Source: a virus
IMG/VR virus record: IMGVR_UViG_3300029893_000003
Coordinates: 18,175-82,174 of that record
DNA: 64,000 nt
Reading direction: 5' to 3' (one strand)
Positions 32,240-41,055 of the stretch are shown here, piece by piece. The translations under genes were made by a program, and so were the position numbers. Position 1 is the stretch's first letter; every line of letters begins with the position of its first letter. The notes below the pieces were generated by a model, which was not told the DNA's origin, searched no databases, and saw nothing but the letters and a program-made list of their open reading frames with translations.

Positions 32240-33517
32240 TCACCGCGATCCATCCGTTGCAACAGCATCGCCGTTCTGAGCTTCGCGGGACACGTTTGAC
32301 CCACTGGCCTGCGTTTCGTCCCGCGCGCCCGGTACAGGCGCTTTCAACCCTAAGCGAAGGATGTTCTTCGCTGCGTTCACGTCGGCGTTTTCTTCATGCC
32401 CGCACGAAAGACACCGGAACCGCGCTTGTGTTTTACGATTTTCGGCGTCCACTACGCCGCACTCGGAGCACGTTTGACTCGTGTACGCTGGCGGCACCTT
32501 GACCAACTGGACGCCGCGCTCGGCACACTTGTATTCGAGCAGTTGCCAGAAGGTCGCAAAGCCGGCATCGTGCGCGCTCATGGCGAGACGCTTGTTTTCG
32601 ATCATGAAGTCCAGCGTCAGATCTTCGATGGCGATCAGCCCGTAGGTGCTCGTGAGCCAGTCGGTGACGGTGTGCCAGAAATACCACCGCTGTTGTCTGA
32701 TTCGGTCCTCCAGCTTGCGCAACTGGCGCTCGGTTTCCTGCATGCGCGTGGACTTGTGCCAGATGAACACGCCGGGTTTGGGCGTGCCGTCCGCATTGTA
32801 GTTCTGCGGGTTGTTGGCGCGGCGCTGGCGGTCCAGCTTGCGCATAAGCACGCGGCGCTTCTGCTGCCCTTCCCGATACCAGCGCGGGTTATCAATGGTC
32901 GTGCCGTCGCTGAGCGCCAGCAGGTAGACCATGCCCACGTCAATGCCAACGGCGGGCTTCTGTGAAGGTTCCGGCTCGGCGTCGGGTATTTCAAGCTGGA
33001 GGGCGGCGTACCACTGGCCGCGCCGGTTGCGCAGCACGAGCACGTACTTGATGACGCTCAGGGGCGGCAGATCGCGGTGAAAGCGCAGACGGATGTCACC
33101 ACAGTTGGCGATGCGCAGCTTAGCCCACCCGTCCGACGTTTCGATGAGTTTGCACCCACTACCGTACTTGTAACCCAGGCTGCGGAAGTGGTAGCGCCCC
33201 TTGAAGCGCGGGAAGCCCGGTGTTTCGCCCGCCTTGACGCGGCGGAAGAACGCTTTATAGGCTTTGTCCAGGCGGCGCATAAGGTCATCTACCGTGTCAT
33301 AGGGCAGCAGCCCGAACGTGTCCGGTTCCTCTTTGCGCAGTGCGCACCAGTGATCACGCAGGTCATACAGGCTGATGCTCTCGCCGCGTTCCTCATACGC
33401 TTCCTTGCGCATGGCGAGGGCACCGTTGTAGATTTTGCGCCCCTGCCACAGCAGGAAGTCGAACGTCCGCGCTTGCGCCCTCGTCGGATACAGCCGGTAC
33501 TTGTACGTCCGAATCAT
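32240..33517 (-). CDS. tnpB: RNA-guided endonuclease TnpB
   Basis: A 425-residue TnpB with start at MIRTYKYRLYPTRAQ. The upstream part of the longer frame is left-end sequence. RuvC residues are Asp in VGIDVGMVYLL, Glu in AIEDLTLDFM, and Asp in NADVNAAKNIL. A zinc ribbon (CSECG..CLSCG) is present. All catalytic acids are intact. It is not closely similar in sequence to the copy at 17395, so the two elements arrived separately. Confidence 0.9.
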   Translation of the reverse strand: MIRTYKYRLYPTRAQARTFDFLLWQGRKIYNGALAMRKEAYEERGESISLYDLRDHWCALRKEEPDTFGLLPYDTVDDLMRRLDKAYKAFFRRVKAGETPGFPRFKGRYHFRSLGYKYGSGCKLIETSDGWAKLRIANCGDIRLRFHRDLPPLSVIKYVLVLRNRRGQWYAALQLEIPDAEPEPSQKPAVGIDVGMVYLLALSDGTTIDNPRWYREGQQKRRVLMRKLDRQRRANNPQNYNADGTPKPGVFIWHKSTRMQETERQLRKLEDRIRQQRWYFWHTVTDWLTSTYGLIAIEDLTLDFMIENKRLAMSAHDAGFATFWQLLEYKCAERGVQLVKVPPAYTSQTCSECGVVDAENRKTQARFRCLSCGHEENADVNAAKNILRLGLKAPVPGARDETQASGSNVSREAQNGDAVATDGSR

Positions 33518-33555
33518 CGCCGCCCCAGAACAGAACACCCCGCCGAAGATTGTGT

Positions 33556-33626
33556 GTTGTCTAGGCACACGCGCGCGGCAGGGTGTTCCGTCCACAATCA
33601 TAACGCACGTATCATGCCTAGACAAC
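33556..33626. repeat. 12-bp perfect inverted repeat in tnpB left region
   Basis: GTTGTCTAGGCA at 33556-33567 pairs with TGCCTAGACAAC at 33615-33626. Could fold in the tnpB leader or serve transposition. Confidence 0.5.
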
Positions 33627-33742
33627 ATTAGTATACCGCACATTCGTTCGCAAAGCAAAATCAGAAAGGAGGCAAGCGCCATTCCCAACCGGGCTAAAAC
33701 CCGGTGTCCCCTGGCGCAATTTCGATGGGCACGTTAAGACAT

Positions 33743-33982
33743 ATGAGGATACAAGCGACAAAGAAGTTGAAGAATAGTTGCATGATATTCACAGATAAGA
33801 AAACAAAACTATCCGTTGACGTATCGCCTAAGCTGGCGCAGGCATATCATATCTTGCGCCAGCATAACAAATATTTGACTATCGTCTCGGAAAACTATAT
33901 ACTACCAGAAAAAACGGCGTATGATATGCTAGCATGTTTGGGGTATGAGTATGTAAATAATGGCTGGAATAGGTCGTCTTGA
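33743..33982 (+). CDS. Small basic protein, 5' region altered by an element
   Basis: A 79-residue frame starting MRIQATKKLKNSCM, or 66 residues from the ATG at 33782. No strong ribosome site is visible upstream of either. The body (KTKLSVDVSPKLAQAYHILRQHNK) looks like a small nucleic-acid-binding protein. The TnpB left end lies immediately upstream, so the native start may be lost. Confidence 0.45.
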   Translation: MRIQATKKLKNSCMIFTDKKTKLSVDVSPKLAQAYHILRQHNKYLTIVSENYILPEKTAYDMLACLGYEYVNNGWNRSS

Positions 33983-34021
33983 AAGCCTGCCTAAGCGGTG
34001 TTATACAAAGGAGAACAAATC

Positions 34022-35047
34022 ATGTTTTTCTTAAACGGTCAAGAAGGAAATACAAAGAAAACGTGGGCTACTAATGAGTGGCCCCTTACTACTGTCGATG
34101 CGATTGCCGAAGTAGTCCGGCCCCTGTTGCCTTATTCCTCTACTCTAGTAGACAAAATCTACACCGTTCTGGCGGCTATGCCCCTTGACATGCGCCCTGG
34201 TAAGGCATTTGCTAAGGCGTTCTATCAACACAATCAGATCAAACTGAGTGCAGAAATTAAAGCACAGATCGGCCAGCTTCTTTCATCTTTCGTAGACGAA
34301 AACCTAACGCTGCGTCTCACGTTGGGATGCCGCGGTTCTTCATGGGAGTATTACCACGAAGATAGTTGCTGGTGGGGCGACTTCGAAAGAAGCCGCGATG
34401 TATTGGAACACAACGGCGGGGGTGCGATTCGCGCCTATAATGAAGATGATGAACTAGTTGGAAGGGTATGGTTCTTGCCGTATGAGGATCATATCCTTTT
34501 GTTTAATAGCTACGGGAAGGGTGCGTTAGAACATATTTATGCGTGGGGTGTTCTCGTAGAACAGGCGTTTGGGTGGAAATCCAAAAAAGTCTCTGCATAT
34601 TTCAGTTGTGATAATTCCGATCTTTATGTCAACAGCCACACGATGGTGGTTGTTGGCCCTGAAATGTATGAAGGGGAAGGGCCTATTTACCCTAATATCG
34701 ACGTAGATGCGCCGTATTATTACTCGTCTCCACCGGTGTATTGTTCTGGTTGTAATGAACGGGTAAGAGAAGAATATGCCTACTATCATAGACATGTGTA
34801 TGGGATTGGCGAAGGGTATTTCTGTGAACCATGTCATGAAGATATTGTAGATGTTACAGCAGGCCACTATGCCGGATATGAGGCGTTTTACAATGACGTA
34901 TTTGAATTAGAGTATGGCGACTTTGCCACCTGTTTGGTGGAAGAAGTTGAATACAATGATCTTGGTAACGCCTACCTGCCAAAAGACGGTGTGGAAGTTG
35001 GGGGAAGGATCTATTCTCCAATTTCCCTTCCTCTAGAACAGGAGTAA
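34022..35047 (+). CDS. Tandem zinc-ribbon paralogue 1 (new family candidate)
   Basis: A 341-residue protein of no recognised family, first of three tandem paralogues. Shared core: LTLRLTLGCRGSSWEYYHED, DSCWW, NGGGAIRAYNEDDELVGRVWFLPYED, AFGW and DLYVNS. A C-terminal zinc ribbon has CSGCNERV and CEPCHEDI. AAAGGAG precedes the start. The order is conserved N-terminal domain, variable middle, zinc ribbon. Early-type position suggests takeover or nucleic-acid binding; unproven. Confidence 0.6.
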   Translation: MFFLNGQEGNTKKTWATNEWPLTTVDAIAEVVRPLLPYSSTLVDKIYTVLAAMPLDMRPGKAFAKAFYQHNQIKLSAEIKAQIGQLLSSFVDENLTLRLTLGCRGSSWEYYHEDSCWWGDFERSRDVLEHNGGGAIRAYNEDDELVGRVWFLPYEDHILLFNSYGKGALEHIYAWGVLVEQAFGWKSKKVSAYFSCDNSDLYVNSHTMVVVGPEMYEGEGPIYPNIDVDAPYYYSSPPVYCSGCNERVREEYAYYHRHVYGIGEGYFCEPCHEDIVDVTAGHYAGYEAFYNDVFELEYGDFATCLVEEVEYNDLGNAYLPKDGVEVGGRIYSPISLPLEQE

Positions 35048-35052
35048 GTGCC

Positions 35053-36180
35053 ATGTTTTATGCAAACGGACAAAAGGGTAAGGCTGGGGCTAAGACTAAC
35101 TGGCCTTACCCAACTATCGTAGAGGTCACAAAACTGGTACGAGAAGTGTCCTATCTGTACACGGACTCAATCAACTATCTACTAACAAACTGCCTCAATC
35201 CAAACATGAACATTGGTAAGGCGTTTGCTAGTGCCCTATATAAACAGTTTAAGGTGTCCTTACCAGAAGATACGAAAGCCAAGATCGGCTCCCTGCTGTC
35301 AGCGGTGCCGGATGAAGACACAGAAGTTGTCCTGACATTGGGGTGTAAAGGTTCAGCACGTGACTACTATAACCCTGACTCCTGTTGGTGGAACGGGTAT
35401 GCTCGTAGCCGTGATGTACTCGAATATAATGGGGGTGGGGCACTTCGCGCTTACAATGAGGATGGGACACTTATAGGACGTGCATGGTTTTTGCCTTATG
35501 AGGACTGGATCGTCGTGTTTAACTGTTATGGTGATGGCAATCTACAACATGCCCAAACTTGGGCAAGCCTTATCAATAAGGCGTTCGGGTGGTATGCTGA
35601 GGTTGTTAAGACAGATGACTTCAGTATTGCTGTTGCTGATGAAGACCTGTTCGTAAACGATGCGGCAGGAGTCATTGTAGGAACCAAGCCCTACCCCAGA
35701 AAGAAAGTCCATGTTAGACCAGATGTAAATGCCCCGCATATTTACACTAGACCTACAGTTAAATGTGCTGTTTGTGGTTTACGAGTTAGTGTTCACAACA
35801 TAACTGAAATTCATAGCCCTCTAATTCACTTAGATAGTAACCTAGTATGTAATTACTGTCTCAACACTAACATAGATACCATTTCAGCAGGAAAATATGC
35901 TGGTCAACTAGCACTGTCTAGTCAGACAATATTTATGAGCGACAATCGTACCTATTACTATAAAGACCCTGAAGTATACTGTGATCCGTTTGGTTGTTGG
36001 TGTTTTACAGAAGAGGCAATCAACGTAAATGGAACACTGTATGCTCCTTGTGTTATAGTAACGGATGTGTACGGGGGTGTTCATGTGCGTGGTATGGACA
36101 CCTATCAGTATTGCCTCAGTTGCGGTAAGATTTTTCCAGCAGATGATCCACATTTTACGGAGGGCTGCAATGAAAATTGA
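35053..36180 (+). CDS. Tandem zinc-ribbon paralogue 2 (new family candidate)
   Basis: A 375-residue protein sharing the core of its neighbours: VVLTLGCKGSARDYYNPDSCWW, LEYNGGGALRAYNEDGTLIGRAW, FLPYEDW, LFVNDA. Zinc knuckles are CAVCGLRV, CNYC, and a second ribbon at the end (CLSCGKIF). It has 5 bases between it and paralogue 1. Function unknown. The extra Cys pair near residue 355 is shared with paralogue 3 but absent from paralogue 1. Confidence 0.6.
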   Translation: MFYANGQKGKAGAKTNWPYPTIVEVTKLVREVSYLYTDSINYLLTNCLNPNMNIGKAFASALYKQFKVSLPEDTKAKIGSLLSAVPDEDTEVVLTLGCKGSARDYYNPDSCWWNGYARSRDVLEYNGGGALRAYNEDGTLIGRAWFLPYEDWIVVFNCYGDGNLQHAQTWASLINKAFGWYAEVVKTDDFSIAVADEDLFVNDAAGVIVGTKPYPRKKVHVRPDVNAPHIYTRPTVKCAVCGLRVSVHNITEIHSPLIHLDSNLVCNYCLNTNIDTISAGKYAGQLALSSQTIFMSDNRTYYYKDPEVYCDPFGCWCFTEEAINVNGTLYAPCVIVTDVYGGVHVRGMDTYQYCLSCGKIFPADDPHFTEGCNEN

Positions 36181-37369
36181 AGATGGTAAGACGGGTGTTA
36201 CTACCTCGCGATCTGGTGCCTGGTGGACAATGTCCTTATTGCGACAACTTTATGACGCTTTACAAGTAGATGTCTCACCGCGGGATATCAGCCTCTCACC
36301 CTACAGTATCGAAGAAATTTTAGAAAATCTTGATCAGGATATGCGTCCTGGCAAGGCATTTGCTAAAACATTTTTCAAACTGCGGGGAATAAAACTGTCT
36401 CCCAAAACAATAGCCGAAGTAGGCAACCTCATTGCAGCACTACCAGAAGAGCCGCTTACCCTGCGTTTGACGTTGGGGTGTGATGGTACACGCGAAGAGT
36501 ATTACAATGATCGAAGCTGTTGGTGGACGAATTTCCCTAGAGCGAGGGACATTCTGCATTTCAACGGTGGGGGTGCGATACGCGCCTATAAAAATGAGGA
36601 ACTAATCGGACGTGCGTGGTTTTTGCCTTATGAAGATTGGATTGTGTTGTTCAATTTCTATGGGCAGGGCGCTCTACAACACGCTCAAACGTGGATGACC
36701 GTTACCAGCCAAGCCTTTGGTTGGATTACGGCTATTCAGAGTATAGATTTTGAATGTTCAAAAGAAGATTTATATGTTAACTCTCCTACTTGTGTGGTAG
36801 CAGGGACCGTCCCTGCCCCACGCATTTATGTCATCAAACCCGAACTAGATGTGCCCTATCTCTATTCTAAAAAAGAAATTTGCTGTGAGAATTGTGGGGA
36901 CTGCTTTCCAGAAGAGAACGTGCGATTCATGGAAGATACCCTGATAGAACCAGGATATTACTGTGAAAACTGTGAGCGAGACTTGCTCCAAATTACAGCA
37001 GGTAGTTATGTTGGGGAGTGGTGTTTCTACAATTCAGCAGTGTTTCTTGATGATGAGATTTACTTTCACGGCGATCAAGAGATCGTGCTTGATCCGTGCG
37101 GTGCTTGGTGCCGTTGTGCTGATGCAATTCGGGTTGGGGAATTTTACTATGCCCAACAGTCTCTAGTAATAGATGAATACGGTACACCACACCCGCGCAA
37201 CGGGGGTACGTGGCAGCGGTGTGGGTGGTGTGGTAAAATATACCCTAGGGGGGATGAACATTTTGCACAATGCTGCCAACAACACCTAGCAAGACGACAG
37301 CAGCGTGCAGAGGTTAGACAGGGGTTGGAAGAACGCATTACTCAAAGACTTTACAATGATATGTTGTGA
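36170..37369 (+). CDS. Tandem zinc-ribbon paralogue 3 (new family candidate)
   Basis: A 399-residue protein, start MKIEDGKTGV after CGGAGGGCTGCA, overlapping paralogue 2 by 11 bases. Core: LTLRLTLGCDGTREEYYND, SCWW, NGGGAIRAYKNEELIGRAW, FLPYEDW, AFGW, DLYVNS. Zinc knuckles CENCGDCF, CENC and CGWCGKIY. A basic helical tail (RRQQRAEVRQGLEERITQRL) distinguishes it. The tandem triplication suggests strong selection for dosage or diversification. Confidence 0.6.
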   Translation: MKIEDGKTGVTTSRSGAWWTMSLLRQLYDALQVDVSPRDISLSPYSIEEILENLDQDMRPGKAFAKTFFKLRGIKLSPKTIAEVGNLIAALPEEPLTLRLTLGCDGTREEYYNDRSCWWTNFPRARDILHFNGGGAIRAYKNEELIGRAWFLPYEDWIVLFNFYGQGALQHAQTWMTVTSQAFGWITAIQSIDFECSKEDLYVNSPTCVVAGTVPAPRIYVIKPELDVPYLYSKKEICCENCGDCFPEENVRFMEDTLIEPGYYCENCERDLLQITAGSYVGEWCFYNSAVFLDDEIYFHGDQEIVLDPCGAWCRCADAIRVGEFYYAQQSLVIDEYGTPHPRNGGTWQRCGWCGKIYPRGDEHFAQCCQQHLARRQQRAEVRQGLEERITQRLYNDML

Positions 37370-37398
37370 AACATTCTGTTCGAAGAAGAGAAAGAAGA

Positions 37399-37557
37399 AT
37401 GATTGTTTACGTTCTCTTCCGTGTTGAGGACGGGGTGTTTACTACCGTCCTCAACATTTCTTACACCGCATTAGACAGCCAACGTGCTATCTTACAACAA
37501 ACAGGTGAAGTTTGTCAGGTTATTCTATACCTAGAGGGGATTTTTGATGAAATTTGA
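37399..37557 (+). CDS. Hypothetical small protein
   Basis: A 52-residue protein beginning MIVYVLFRVEDGVFTTVLN after AGAAAGAAGA. Mixed alpha/beta. It overlaps the start of the next gene. Function unknown. Confidence 0.45.
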   Translation: MIVYVLFRVEDGVFTTVLNISYTALDSQRAILQQTGEVCQVILYLEGIFDEI

Positions 37558-38548
37558 CTATGATATGCTCAAGACAGTCTGCAATCTTCCGATTGAGGAC
37601 TTCCGTGGATTAGGGACTTACGTGCCCTATTCAATCAATAGTGGGTATACATTCATTGACCGGGGTGCTAAAATCCTGGCCGTAGCACATTTGGATACGG
37701 TACAAGACAAAACTCATTTCTATGTTGAGTCGTATGATGACGTTGGAGATGTGGTCTTTTCTCCACGTCTTGATGATCGACTCGGCGTTTACCTTTTGCT
37801 CGAATACCTGCCTCTACTCGGCTTTCAGTATGATATCCTTTTGTGTGAGGATGAAGAATTTGGCATGAGTACAGCAGCAGGCTTTGATCCTTTTGATGAT
37901 CAGATGCCTGAGTTTGGTAAGCGATATAACTGGATGTTTGAGTTTGATCGGGGTGGATCGGACACCGTACTCTACCGCTACCACACAACAGAACTTGCCT
38001 CGTGGCTAAATCAGTGCGGTACTCAAGTTGGGTATGGTTCCTATACTGATATTTGTGAGCTAGAGGACCTGGGTTGCAAGGGTATTAACTTTGCAACGGG
38101 GTACTACAGCTACCACCAGATCAATGCCTATGCCCTGATCGAAGAGACTCTAGCAGGCGTTGATGCGTTTAAAAATTTCTATCAACGATTCAGCCACAAA
38201 CACCTGGATCACGTCAAGCTAAAGTATTCCTGGAAGTCTCGGTACGATAAGTGTGGCAAGTACGGAGAAAATGATAACGAGTATACATGGAATAAGTGGG
38301 GCACAGTGATGTGTCCTAACTGTAAGGGGCACTATGATTCCGAAGATGAGCGGGTGAACATTGAAACCTTCGGGCGGTGTGGTGCCTGTATGAAATTTCT
38401 ACCTGTAATCCACTCCGCTACCTGCCCTTTTTGCCAGCGTAAATATACATCGCAAGAACACATAAAATCAATCACAGATGCGGGTATGTGCCTAGACTGT
38501 ATGGACGAAGCTCTAGAGGACATGTGGCGGCGGGGAGAAGAGGACTAA
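37547..38548 (+). CDS. M28/M20-like zinc peptidase with C-terminal zinc ribbons
   Basis: A 333-residue protein. The N-terminal two thirds follow the metallopeptidase pattern: AVAHLDTVQ (metal ligand His/Asp), SPRLDDRLGVY (bridging Asp), CEDEEFGMST (catalytic and metal Glu), FEFDRGGSDT, GYYSYHQINAYAL (last His). The C-terminal third has zinc ribbons CPNC, CGAC, CPFCQRK and C-LDC. A peptidase with a zinc-ribbon tail in phage is unusual. GAGGGGA lies before the ATG. Confidence 0.7.
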   Translation: MKFDYDMLKTVCNLPIEDFRGLGTYVPYSINSGYTFIDRGAKILAVAHLDTVQDKTHFYVESYDDVGDVVFSPRLDDRLGVYLLLEYLPLLGFQYDILLCEDEEFGMSTAAGFDPFDDQMPEFGKRYNWMFEFDRGGSDTVLYRYHTTELASWLNQCGTQVGYGSYTDICELEDLGCKGINFATGYYSYHQINAYALIEETLAGVDAFKNFYQRFSHKHLDHVKLKYSWKSRYDKCGKYGENDNEYTWNKWGTVMCPNCKGHYDSEDERVNIETFGRCGACMKFLPVIHSATCPFCQRKYTSQEHIKSITDAGMCLDCMDEALEDMWRRGEED

Positions 38549-38838
38549 TCCTCTTTCTCTCCCACCACAAAAGCCACACCGTATCCGTGTTCGGGAAGGT
38601 AGTTGACGACAAACACAAAAGAAATGTCGGTGGTTTCGGCTGTCTCCTGTGCGTTCCTTAGCAGGGACAGCCCTAACCCCACCGCCCAGCCAACATGGTC
38701 CAGGCTGTCTTTTGTTAGGGTGTTGTACAAGGTCTTGCCCTCTAACAAAGCAGTCCTGGCTTGATTAAGTACCGAAATTTCTTCGTCTGTCAACAAAGAA
38801 CGATCTGTAATCTTGAAAATGTCTGGTCTAACTGCCAC
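38545..38838 (-). CDS. Hypothetical protein
   Basis: A 97-residue protein. A helical N-terminal half (LTDEEISVLNQARTALLEGK) and a beta-type end (ISFVFVVNYLPEHGYGVAFVVG). No family recognised. It is the only minus-strand gene in this region, convergent with the peptidase gene with a 4-base overlap, and its start faces the tandem-repeat region. Confidence 0.5.
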   Translation of the reverse strand: MAVRPDIFKITDRSLLTDEEISVLNQARTALLEGKTLYNTLTKDSLDHVGWAVGLGLSLLRNAQETAETTDISFVFVVNYLPEHGYGVAFVVGEKED

Positions 38839-39256
38839 CTAAATCCACCTTTAACTAAGTCTGAAACGTATAATATTAATAGTTTAAAACTAATGATCTG
38901 CTATAAGACTCTTCTTTGTTAGTTGATCTACTATAAGACTCTTCTTTGTTAGTTGATCTACTATAAGACTCTTCTTTGTTAGTTGATCTTTGTTAGTGTA
39001 TTATATTTTCTTCTTCTTTGTTAGTGGAGTCTAGATTCTTATATTAGAATCTTTTATATACTCCTACGGAGTATAAAAACAAGGCCATCCCGATCCCCGC
39101 CACCACCCACAATTATGTAGGATACTCAGGACTAAAAACTTTGTCAAGAGCAAATCAGGTTTTCTAATCTAATTCTAATGTTCTACTCATCTTCCATTAA
39201 TCTTTTGCGGTATCCTAATAACGTGGTATACTGAACAAAAATTTTGGAGATGAGAC
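38839..39256. other. Divergent non-coding region with 30-bp tandem repeats
   Basis: About 420 bases, AT-rich. It holds the repeats at 38901-38990, several AGACTCTT-type boxes and a palindromic hairpin ATACTCC/GGAGTAT (39058-39074) followed by AAAAA. A promoter for the lipoprotein gene may be TTGCGG-N16-TATACT (39204-39231). It could be an operator or origin. Confidence 0.45.
38901..38990. repeat. Three tandem 30-bp repeats
   Basis: CTATAAGACTCTTCTTTGTT plus AGTTGATCTA repeats exactly at 38901-38930 and 38931-38960. The third copy at 38961-38990 differs in its last base. Partial copies extend on both sides. Confidence 0.9.
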
Positions 39257-41002
39257 ATGAGAAAATTGTTCCTGCTTTTGGTGGTGTTGTTTCTGTCGGG
39301 TTGTGTGGGTGGTCGCTATGTGTTCTACCAATCACCAGACAATCCCGAACAGATTCCAACGGGTGTTTATGAGGATGCAGGGGTTGAAGTAGAAATACGT
39401 AATCTAGAAACAAACACACCGTACCCGACCTACACGTCCTATCCAACTTACACCCCCCTGCCCACTTACACCGCCCAACCAGGACTGCCAGAGCCTACAC
39501 AGGACAGCGGGATCACACCTTCGCCTACTAGTAGCGCTGGCAAGGCATGCCTAGCGACAAGCAGCACGGCCCTGAATTTACGAGCCGATCACACGGTTAA
39601 TTCTGCGATCATCGACAACATCGATCCCGGCGTGCGAATGGAAGTTCTCAGCATTTGGGTGATCCGTGACGTAACCGACGAATGGCTTAAGGTCCGAGCG
39701 GAGACGCGATCCGGCGTCGTGCGTGAGGGGTGGATATTCCGAGGTTCAAGCGTCTATTTCGGGGTTGATGACACTTTGGATTTGTGTTGGGACGTGCCGC
39801 TCGATGGCCCTGGGGCGAACGTGCCGACGCCCGCGCCGACCGCGACACCCGTGCCGGGGCCGACCTGGACACCGGTCCCCACCGGCCCGGCGCCAACACA
39901 GTGCACGTATGTGCATCCGTCCGCCACAATGTCTATCCGCTCGACCTGGAGCACGTCCGGCACGCGATTGGGATTACTGCCGCCGAACACGCGCGTTGTG
40001 GTCGGGCATATCTATCCAGACACTGCGCAAGAGCGCTGGGCGTATATCACCTATCAAGGTCTGACGGGCTGGGTGGCGGTGCGCGCGGGCGGTATCGAGT
40101 ACGGGCGCCTGGAGGGTAACTGCGCACAAGTGCCGCGCTATCAGCCCCAGGTGCTAGTTGGCCCGCACCTGCTGGTTGGCGTGCAGGGTGATGTGGTGGG
40201 CTATGGCTGGGGCACGCTCAAGTGCCTCAACCACACCGAGGCGCTGTGTTTGGCCGCCAAAGCCGCGCGCCCGCAGACGGTCATCGTCTACCGCACGCTG
40301 CACGTCAGCGATGGCATGCGGGACTGTCCCAGTTACAATGAGTGGCTCAACCCGGACGACTGGTACCGCAAGGTCATCCCATTTTGGCCTGCTGGGTTTG
40401 ACTACTACGAGGTCATCAACGAGTGCTGGCCGCCATCGATGCGCGTGATGGTCGATTTTTCTATCCGCATCGCGCAGCTGGCGGCACGGGATGGGCGCGC
40501 CATCCTGGCCTTTAGCTGGTATCCGGGTGCGCCGGAGATTGCGGACTGGGATGTGCTATACGACTACCTGGCCTGGGCCGACGCCAATCCGCTGCCAGAC
40601 GGGCGGCATCACGGCATTGCGCTGCACGCGGCGGGATACGCGCCAGCGGACCAGGTGCCGCCGGGGTCGTGGGTCAACGACCCGTGGATCGCGGGGCGGC
40701 ACGAGTTGGTCAACGCGCGGCTGTTGCAGACCAAAAACTATTCGCTCAAACAGTTTCAAGGGCCAATCGTCATCACCGAACTCGGATGGGATGATGGCTA
40801 CCAGAGTACCTCTATGGGCGCGCTCGGCTGGGACTGCGCGGCATACGGGCGCGCGGTGGCGCGCACGATAGAGGTGCTGTCGCAACAGGGTCTTGTAGAC
40901 GGGTTTCACGTGTGGAACTTCGGCAGCGGCGGGACAACGAAGTGGGTGGACCTGTCGCGGTGCCTGCCGCAGATTGCGGCGGCAGCGGGGGGAACGGCAT
41001 AG
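39257..41002 (+). CDS. Secreted lipoprotein with SH3b repeats and a glycosidase-like domain
   Basis: A 581-residue protein. An N-terminal signal with lipobox LSGC (Cys16) marks a lipoprotein. It is followed by a Pro/Thr-rich linker (residues 54-90, PTYTSYPTYTPLPTYTAQPG). Two SH3b-like domains (residues 95-175 and 235-300) come next, separated by a second linker (PTPAPTATPVPGPTWTPVP). A C-terminal (beta/alpha)8-like domain has a conserved Asn-Glu (YEVINECW) and a late Glu (VITELGWDDG), as in clan-A glycosidases. Possible roles are cell-wall hydrolysis or host-surface change. Base composition switches from AT- to GC-rich around 39540. Confidence 0.7.
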   Translation: MRKLFLLLVVLFLSGCVGGRYVFYQSPDNPEQIPTGVYEDAGVEVEIRNLETNTPYPTYTSYPTYTPLPTYTAQPGLPEPTQDSGITPSPTSSAGKACLATSSTALNLRADHTVNSAIIDNIDPGVRMEVLSIWVIRDVTDEWLKVRAETRSGVVREGWIFRGSSVYFGVDDTLDLCWDVPLDGPGANVPTPAPTATPVPGPTWTPVPTGPAPTQCTYVHPSATMSIRSTWSTSGTRLGLLPPNTRVVVGHIYPDTAQERWAYITYQGLTGWVAVRAGGIEYGRLEGNCAQVPRYQPQVLVGPHLLVGVQGDVVGYGWGTLKCLNHTEALCLAAKAARPQTVIVYRTLHVSDGMRDCPSYNEWLNPDDWYRKVIPFWPAGFDYYEVINECWPPSMRVMVDFSIRIAQLAARDGRAILAFSWYPGAPEIADWDVLYDYLAWADANPLPDGRHHGIALHAAGYAPADQVPPGSWVNDPWIAGRHELVNARLLQTKNYSLKQFQGPIVITELGWDDGYQSTSMGALGWDCAAYGRAVARTIEVLSQQGLVDGFHVWNFGSGGTTKWVDLSRCLPQIAAAAGGTA

Positions 41003-41017
41003 GAATCAGAAAAACCT

Positions 41018-41050
41018 GCGCGGAAGCCCCCACCTAAGGGCGCGGGGAGT
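41018..41050 (+). mobile_element. IS605-type right-end-like hairpin
   Basis: GGAAGCCCCCACCT and CGCGGGGAGTGTCAC form the typical right-end sequence. No tnpB lies next to it on this strand. It abuts the left-end copy, giving a remnant of unclear origin. Confidence 0.5.
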
Positions 41051-41055
41051 GTCAC

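Larger units (their letters stand above)
32107..33728 (-). mobile_element. Second IS200/IS605-type element carrying tnpB only
   Basis: Right end: a 9-bp hairpin CTCCCCGCT/AGCGGGGAG at 32110-32135. Left end: conserved block at 33616-33728, including a hairpin around ACCGGGCTAAAACCCGGT, shared with 41056-41157. GC-rich compared with the phage. No tnpA. Guide RNA expected from the right end. Confidence 0.75.

Noticed and set aside
38901-38990. CRISPR array
   Set aside because: The copies are head-to-tail without variable spacers, so they are simple tandem repeats.
39723-40064. Arg/Pro-rich frames inside the lipoprotein gene
   Set aside because: Shadow frames caused by high GC; the main frame has clear domains.
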